The notes under the pieces: model-generated
The model's database searches: none
Told to the model about the DNA's origin: nothing
Seen by the model: only the letters and a program-made list of their open reading frames with translations
Source: Burkholderiales bacterium
Lineage (GTDB): Bacteria > Pseudomonadota > Gammaproteobacteria > Burkholderiales > SG8-39
Assembly (NCBI GenBank): GCA_014860445.1
Contig: JACZJT010000015.1
Span: forward strand, 1 to 49,126
DNA: 49,126 nucleotides
Direction of reading: 5' to 3'
Translations under genes and position numbers: made by a program
Shown: positions 44,964 through 49,126 of the stretch, one piece after another
Numbering within the stretch: the first letter of the stretch is position 1
Layout of the letters: the number at the start of each line of letters is the position of its first letter

Positions 44964-45818
44964 TCAGCGGGAGGCCGGGCTCGTCGCGCGCGCGGCGGGT
45001 AGGAGCCTGGCGCCCGGGTTGCGGTCGACGATTTTCATCAGCGCCAGAATCACGCCCAGCGTGGCGAGATAAACCAGCACCTGGATTCCGTAAGGGCGCG
45101 CAGTGTAACCGACCAGCGTGTGCAATACCCGGCCCAGGACGCCTTCGTCCGCGATCAGCGCACTCGTATCCCACAGGGTCTGACCCAGCGCCGGGAGGAT
45201 GTCGGCCTGTACCAGGAAGGCAGCGCCCTGACCCGCCATGCCGGCTGCGAGTAGCAGGATCATCCAGCCGGTCACCGCAAACAGCCGCGAACTGGGGATG
45301 CGCAGCAGCCCCAGGTATAGCGTTGTGCCGATAGCTGCGCCGGCGCCGACGCCGATGAGGGCGCCACCCAGCATCCCGCCGGTATTGCCCGATGCCGTTG
45401 CGGCTACCCCGTACAGGAACAGCACCAGTTCCGAGCCCTCGCGCAATACGGCCATGCCCACCACTGCGGCAAGTACGTACATGGGGCTGGTGCCGCCGCG
45501 CACGGCCGCGCCGACATGCTTCAGGCTGCTCGCCAGTTCGCGCCCGTGCCGGCTCATCCAGACGTTGTGCCAGCCGAGCATGATCACGGCGGTGAACAGC
45601 ACTGCGGCATTGAAAACTTCCTGTCCGACTCCGGAGGCGGCCTCGGCTATGGCCTCGGCAAACCAGGCGACGATGGCCGCGCCGAGCAGACCCGCGAGTG
45701 CGCCGCCGCTGACCCATAGCCCACGATGGAGCACGCCGCGCGTGGCGGCAAGCACGATGCTCATCACCAGGGCGGCTTCGAGTACTTCGCGAAAAACAAT
45801 AATGGCAGTGGCGAGCAT
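44964..45818 (-). CDS. FTR1-family iron permease (EfeU-like)
   Basis: This is a 284-residue inner-membrane protein with about seven helices. The two REXXE iron-binding motifs of the family are present: REVLE at 10-14 and REGSE at 126-130. The length matches EfeU/FTR1. It lies 20 bases after the cupredoxin gene, with GAGAGG before its ATG, so both form one Fur-controlled operon. Unlike efeUOB, no DyP peroxidase or full EfeO gene follows, so this is a minimal two-gene version. Confidence 0.94.
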   Translation of the reverse strand: MLATAIIVFREVLEAALVMSIVLAATRGVLHRGLWVSGGALAGLLGAAIVAWFAEAIAEAASGVGQEVFNAAVLFTAVIMLGWHNVWMSRHGRELASSLKHVGAAVRGGTSPMYVLAAVVGMAVLREGSELVLFLYGVAATASGNTGGMLGGALIGVGAGAAIGTTLYLGLLRIPSSRLFAVTGWMILLLAAGMAGQGAAFLVQADILPALGQTLWDTSALIADEGVLGRVLHTLVGYTARPYGIQVLVYLATLGVILALMKIVDRNPGARLLPAARATSPASR

Positions 45819-45838
45819 TTGGGTGGCCTCTCGTTAGT

Positions 45839-46180
45839 CTATTTGGCGATGATCTGGCCTTGCGCCGTGCTTTCGTGGTATTCGCCCACGAACTTGTAGG
45901 TGCCGGGTTTCAGCGGCCCGATGATGATTGTGGCCTTCCCGTTGCCGGCGATGATTTTTTCGCGCTTCAGCTCATGGCTTTCGAATTCTTCCGGTGTCGG
46001 ATCCAGGTTCTTTACCAGCAGTTTGATTTTTTTTCCGGCCGGCACCTCGACTTGGGCTGGGTCAAAGCGGTGGTCCTTGATGCTGATGGTAAATGTGTCG
46101 CTAGCCGCAGCCTCGGTTGCCGGAAGTCCGGCGCCAAGCGCGACCAACATCAGGGGAATGGAAGCAAGCAATCGTTTCAC
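45839..46180 (-). CDS. Periplasmic cupredoxin-domain protein (EfeO N-terminal-like)
   Basis: This is a 113-residue exported protein. The signal peptide is residues 1 to about 26 (ending EAAA). The rest is one cupredoxin fold with IKDHRFDPAQVEVPAGKKIK, TPEEFESHELKREKIIAG and GPLKPGTYKFVGEYH. It matches the stand-alone cupredoxin that accompanies EfeU-like permeases. The Cys of a type 1 copper site is missing, where the sequence reads GEYHEST; His69 and His102 remain. A GTG two codons upstream (46186) is also open, but GAGG is well spaced only for the GTG at 46180. Confidence 0.88.
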   Translation of the reverse strand: MKRLLASIPLMLVALGAGLPATEAAASDTFTISIKDHRFDPAQVEVPAGKKIKLLVKNLDPTPEEFESHELKREKIIAGNGKATIIIGPLKPGTYKFVGEYHESTAQGQIIAK

Positions 46181-46211
46181 GGCCACCTCGTTTTAGATGA
46201 GAAGATGGCTA

Positions 46212-46241
46212 AATGATAATGGTTCTCATTGCTGGTGTCAA
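46212..46241 (-). promoter_or_regulatory. Promoter with overlapping Fur box for the cupredoxin-FTR1 operon
   Basis: On the minus strand TTGACA (46241-46236), 17 bases, then TATCAT (46218-46213) is a near-consensus promoter. The plus-strand AATGATAATGGTTCTCATT (46212-46230) is close to the Fur-box consensus and covers the -10 box and most of the spacer. Iron-loaded Fur should repress here. Confidence 0.88.
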
Positions 46242-46303
46242 GGGGGGCGGAACCGAGGCGCCGTTCCAGCAAAAAATTATTAAACCCTATTTCCGAACGA
46301 GTT

Positions 46304-46381
46304 GTCATTCCGAGGCAGAATGCCGAGAAATCTGCTTTTTTCTTGATTTGACGGCAGATTCCTCGCTTTGCGCGGAATGAC
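46304..46381. repeat. Palindromic intergenic repeat, copy 2
   Basis: This is a 78-base element of the same family as 11928-12007: outer arms GTCATTCCGAG and CGGAATGAC, inner AATCTGCTT and GCAGATT. It lies between the NlpC/P60 gene and the Fur promoter and may stop transcripts of the former. Confidence 0.8.
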
Positions 46382-46413
46382 GTTTTTCGAAATCGTTATT
46401 TCGCAGGGGGTGT

Positions 46414-46941
46414 TTAGCCAGGCGGGATGATGACGCGGCGTGCGCCGCTATAGCGTCGCATCCAGTAGCGGGAATGCAGGTTCTCTACGCGCACTTCACC
46501 GCCGCTGGAAGGGGCGTGGATGAAGCGGTCTTCGCCCAGATAGATGCCCACGTGGGAGTACTCGCGCTGCTGGGTGTTGTAGAACACCAGGTCACCGGGG
46601 CGGAGCTCGTCGCGCCCGATCGCTTCGCCGAGTTGACTCAGATCCTGCGTATTGCGCGGCAGCGCAAGTCCCGCGCCTTCGCGATAGACGTAAGCGACCA
46701 GACCGCTGCAGTCGAAGCCTGTGCGCGGTGACAAGCCGCCCGTGCGGTAGGGTGTGCCCAGGTGGGCCAGGGCCTGCAGCGCGACGCCGCTCGCCGCGTC
46801 GGTGGCACTGATGACGGGTGGCGCGGCTGCCGCCGGCTCGGGCTCGGCTTCTGCGCGGGAAATGTGCGATGGCAGACCGGCGCAGCCGGCCAGAAAAAAG
46901 CTAAGGAAGCTTATTAAAAACAGTAGATTATGCTTCTGCAT
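46414..46941 (-). CDS. NlpC/P60-family lipoprotein endopeptidase
   Basis: This is a 175-residue lipoprotein. The signal peptide ends in lipobox LAGC with Cys20 as lipid site, so it is probably held at the outer membrane. A short linker rich in Ala, Glu and Pro leads to the NlpC/P60 domain (about 50-172). The triad is Cys78 (FDCSGL), His130 (YSHVGIYLG) and His142 (IHAP). Such enzymes cut peptidoglycan stem peptides, usually between D-Glu and meso-diaminopimelate, like E. coli Spr/MepS. It is transcribed away from the dinG-like gene. Confidence 0.93.
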   Translation of the reverse strand: MQKHNLLFLISFLSFFLAGCAGLPSHISRAEAEPEPAAAAPPVISATDAASGVALQALAHLGTPYRTGGLSPRTGFDCSGLVAYVYREGAGLALPRNTQDLSQLGEAIGRDELRPGDLVFYNTQQREYSHVGIYLGEDRFIHAPSSGGEVRVENLHSRYWMRRYSGARRVIIPPG

Positions 46942-47065
46942 TCAAGTAATCTAGGAGATATTCTGGAAAAAGTAAAGAAATATTGCCGCTCACCGCGTGC
47001 GACAGGCGACCGCGCCGGGCGTTAAGCGGATACTGTCGGTCGCACCAAACCCAAGATTTTCACCC

Positions 47066-49015
47066 ATGTCTCTTCCCGCAGATGATCAGCTCGAGGCGGT
47101 GTTCGGCGCCGATGGCGCCTTGAGCAGCGCGATATCCGGCTATCGCCTGCGCGCGCAGCAGGTCGAGATGGCGCAGGCCATCGCCCAGGCCATGCGTGAC
47201 AACAGCCTGCTCGTGGCCGAAGCCGGCACCGGCACGGGCAAGACCTACGCCTATCTGGTGCCCGCACTTCTCTCGGGCGGCAAGGTCATTATTTCGACCG
47301 GTACCAAGAATCTGCAGGACCAGCTCTACAACCGCGATTTGCCCACGGTGCGTGACGCACTGCAGGTCCCGGTTAGCACGGCGCTGCTCAAGGGGCGCGC
47401 CAATTACGTCTGCCATCACCATCTCGCGGGTGCGCTCGCCGAGGGGCGCTTCGCCAGCCGCGAGGAAGTGACGCAGCTGCACAAGATCGCCAGCTTTGCC
47501 AAAGTCAGCAAAAGCGGCGATCGGGCCGAACTAGCCGACGTCCCCGAAAATGCATCGGTCTGGCAGTCGGCGACCTCGACGCGCGAAAACTGCCTGGGCC
47601 AGGACTGCAAACAATACGCAGAGTGCTTCGTCATGGCGGCGCGGCGCGAAGCGCTCAGTGCCGACATCGTCGTGGTGAATCATCATCTTTTTTTCGCGGA
47701 TGTGATGCTCAGGGACGAGGGCGTGGCCGAACTGCTTCCGGCCTGCAATGCGGTGATATTCGACGAGGCGCATCAGCTGCCGGAAACCGCGACGCTTTTT
47801 TTCGGCGAGAGCCTGAGCTCGGGTCAGTTGCTCGACCTGTGCCGCGACACCCTGGTCGAGGCGATAGCGAGCGCGGGCGACGCACCGGCCTTGCGCCCGG
47901 CGGTGGCGGCGGTGGAGAAAGCAAGCCGTGACGCGCGGCTCGGTCTTCCGCTCGACGCCGCGCGCCTTGCCTACGCCGCCGCGACCGCCAAGCTTGATTT
48001 CAAGCAGGCGCTCGCTGTCCTGGATACGGACCTGAAGAAACTCGCCAAGCTGCTCGAGGCGCAGGCACAGCGCGGCGAAGGCCTGGAGAATTGCTGGCGG
48101 CGGGCGCTCGACATGCAGTCCCGGCTCGAACGCTGGGTGGCCGAGGAGTCCGAAGGCATGGTGCGTTGGGCCGAAACATTTAGCGCGAGCTTTCAGCTGA
48201 ATGCGGCGCCGCTGGATATTGCAGACATTTTTAGAAAACAGTTGCAGGGCCATCCGCGCGCCTGGATCTTCACCTCGGCGACACTCGCCGTGAATCGCGA
48301 CTTCGCCCATTACACCGGAGAGATGGGGCTGGAGGAGGCGCGAACCGCCTGCTGGGACAGCCCCTTCAATTACCCGGATCAGGCGTTGCTCTATGTGCCC
48401 GAGCGCCTGCCCCCGCCCAACGACGCGGCGCACACCATTGCTGTGGTGGAATCCGCCTGGCCGGTGATCAAAGCCAGCGGAGGCCGCGCTTTTCTCTTGT
48501 TCACGACGCTGCGTGCAATGCGTCAGGCGCACGAGCTCCTGCTGCAGCGCTTTGAGTCCGAGGGGGTGGATTTTCCGTTGCTGCTGCAGGGCGAGGGCAG
48601 CCGCAGTGAGTTGCTGGAACGCTTTCGCCGGCTGGGCAACGCGGTGCTGGTGGCAAGCCAGAGTTTCTGGGAAGGTGTGGACGTGCGTGGCGCAGCGCTG
48701 TCGCTGGTGGTGATAGACAAGCTGCCGTTCGCCCCGCCAGACGATCCGGTGCTTGCGGCGCGGATCGAATATCTATCCAAGCAGGGCAAGAACGCCTTCA
48801 TGGAATACCAGCTGCCGCACGCGGCGATCAGTCTGAAGCAGGGCGCAGGGCGTCTGATTCGCGACGAGACGGACCGCGGCGTGCTCATGATCTGCGACCC
48901 GCGCCTGATCAGCAAACCCTACGGCCGGCGCATCTGGCAAAGTCTGCCCGCGATGCGGCGCACGCGCGTACTCGCAGAGGTCACGGATTTCTTCGCTGCG
49001 GCTCCGGTAGAATAG
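47066..49015 (+). CDS. DinG/YoaA-like ATP-dependent DNA helicase with iron-sulfur cluster
   Basis: This is a 649-residue superfamily 2 helicase of the XPD/DinG group. Walker A AGTGTGKT is at 53-60 and the DEAH box at 233-236. Four cysteines (116, 176, 181, 187) lie between them in the pattern of the 4Fe-4S cluster of this family. The C-terminal helicase motifs include QSFWEGVDVRGAALSLVVID and HAAISLKQGAGRLIRDETDR. It probably unwinds 5'-to-3' at D-loops, R-loops or damaged forks. The ATG at 47066 follows an upstream region with inverted repeat GTGCGAC/GTCGCAC (46997-47045); an upstream GTG start is less likely. I see no LexA box. Confidence 0.94.
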   Translation: MSLPADDQLEAVFGADGALSSAISGYRLRAQQVEMAQAIAQAMRDNSLLVAEAGTGTGKTYAYLVPALLSGGKVIISTGTKNLQDQLYNRDLPTVRDALQVPVSTALLKGRANYVCHHHLAGALAEGRFASREEVTQLHKIASFAKVSKSGDRAELADVPENASVWQSATSTRENCLGQDCKQYAECFVMAARREALSADIVVVNHHLFFADVMLRDEGVAELLPACNAVIFDEAHQLPETATLFFGESLSSGQLLDLCRDTLVEAIASAGDAPALRPAVAAVEKASRDARLGLPLDAARLAYAAATAKLDFKQALAVLDTDLKKLAKLLEAQAQRGEGLENCWRRALDMQSRLERWVAEESEGMVRWAETFSASFQLNAAPLDIADIFRKQLQGHPRAWIFTSATLAVNRDFAHYTGEMGLEEARTACWDSPFNYPDQALLYVPERLPPPNDAAHTIAVVESAWPVIKASGGRAFLLFTTLRAMRQAHELLLQRFESEGVDFPLLLQGEGSRSELLERFRRLGNAVLVASQSFWEGVDVRGAALSLVVIDKLPFAPPDDPVLAARIEYLSKQGKNAFMEYQLPHAAISLKQGAGRLIRDETDRGVLMICDPRLISKPYGRRIWQSLPAMRRTRVLAEVTDFFAAAPVE

Positions 49016-49054
49016 CGGCTGCAAATAGATGGAACTAACGCTCCTGCGCTATGC

Positions 49055-49126
49055 CCCCTCACCCCAGCCCTCTCCCCCGTTTCCGGGGGAGAGGGGGGAA
49101 GACCTCCTCCCTCTCCCGCTCGGGCG
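49055..49126. repeat. GC-rich palindromic repeat at the window edge (cut off)
   Basis: CCCTCTCCCCCG (49068-49079) and CGGGGGAGAGGG (49084-49095) form a perfect 12-base stem with loop TTTC, preceded by CCCTCACCCCAG and followed by a second CCCTCTCCCG arm. This is the common intergenic CCCTCACCCC/CCCTCTCCC repeat type of many proteobacteria, and the end lies beyond the window. Confidence 0.75.

Noticed and set aside
46942-47065. LexA box controlling the dinG-like gene
   Set aside because: No CTG-N10-CAG or similar site is present in the gap; only inverted repeats of another kind are seen.

Overview
The window looks like chromosomal DNA of a Gram-negative, GC-rich proteobacterium, most likely a betaproteobacterium. 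This rests on the order ftsK-lolA-rarA-serS, on the LolA and TonB proteins, on a TPS/FHA-like surface adhesin and on an EPS-type MarR regulator. It is an inference from gene content; no 16S rRNA is present.

Layout. (1) Positions 3-7530 hold the 3' part of a giant beta-helical adhesin (5' end outside the window), two tandem Crp/Fnr-type regulators that look like a gene duplication, and a secreted FecR-domain protein ended by a clear terminator. (2) Positions 7663-13421 hold the housekeeping block ftsK, lolA, rarA, serS. (3) Positions 13511-14992 hold two type II toxin-antitoxin modules (BrnT/BrnA and RelE/Xre) on either side of a tRNA-Ser(CGA), beside tandem repeats that look like a mobile-element remnant. 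(4) Positions 15194-44075 hold a surface-polysaccharide island of about 28 kb. It comprises a MarR-type EPS regulator with its own promoter and palindrome, a structured leader with an exact match to the RfaH-recruiting ops element, UDP-glucuronate decarboxylase, an AsnB-glycosyltransferase 9 fusion, a Wzm/Wzt ABC exporter, about ten more glycosyltransferases, four FkbM methyltransferases, two class I methyltransferases, an O-acyltransferase, an SGNH hydrolase on the opposite strand, a Wzy-like membrane protein and a NodU-type carbamoyltransferase. It ends at a strong terminator. (5) Positions 44111-46186 hold a TonB protein convergent with a Fur-controlled cupredoxin/FTR1 iron-uptake pair. (6) Positions 46414-49015 hold an NlpC/P60 lipoprotein and a DinG-like helicase. 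The right edge runs into a GC-rich palindromic repeat.

How it fits together. The island appears to build, decorate (methyl, acyl, carbamoyl, possibly amide) and export a complex heteropolysaccharide. Many genes overlap by 1-4 bases, so much of it is probably one very long transcript, which is the situation in which ops/RfaH antitermination is used. The middle of the island is visibly poorer in GC than the flanks, and the Wzt gene is a mosaic, which suggests serotype-type recombination.

The most interesting signals are the ops element, a possible three-arm RNA switch over the carbamoyltransferase ribosome-binding site, the AsnB-GT9 fusion, in-frame insertions in SerS, Wzt and the carbamoyltransferase, and promoters that seem to make both toxin mRNAs leaderless.
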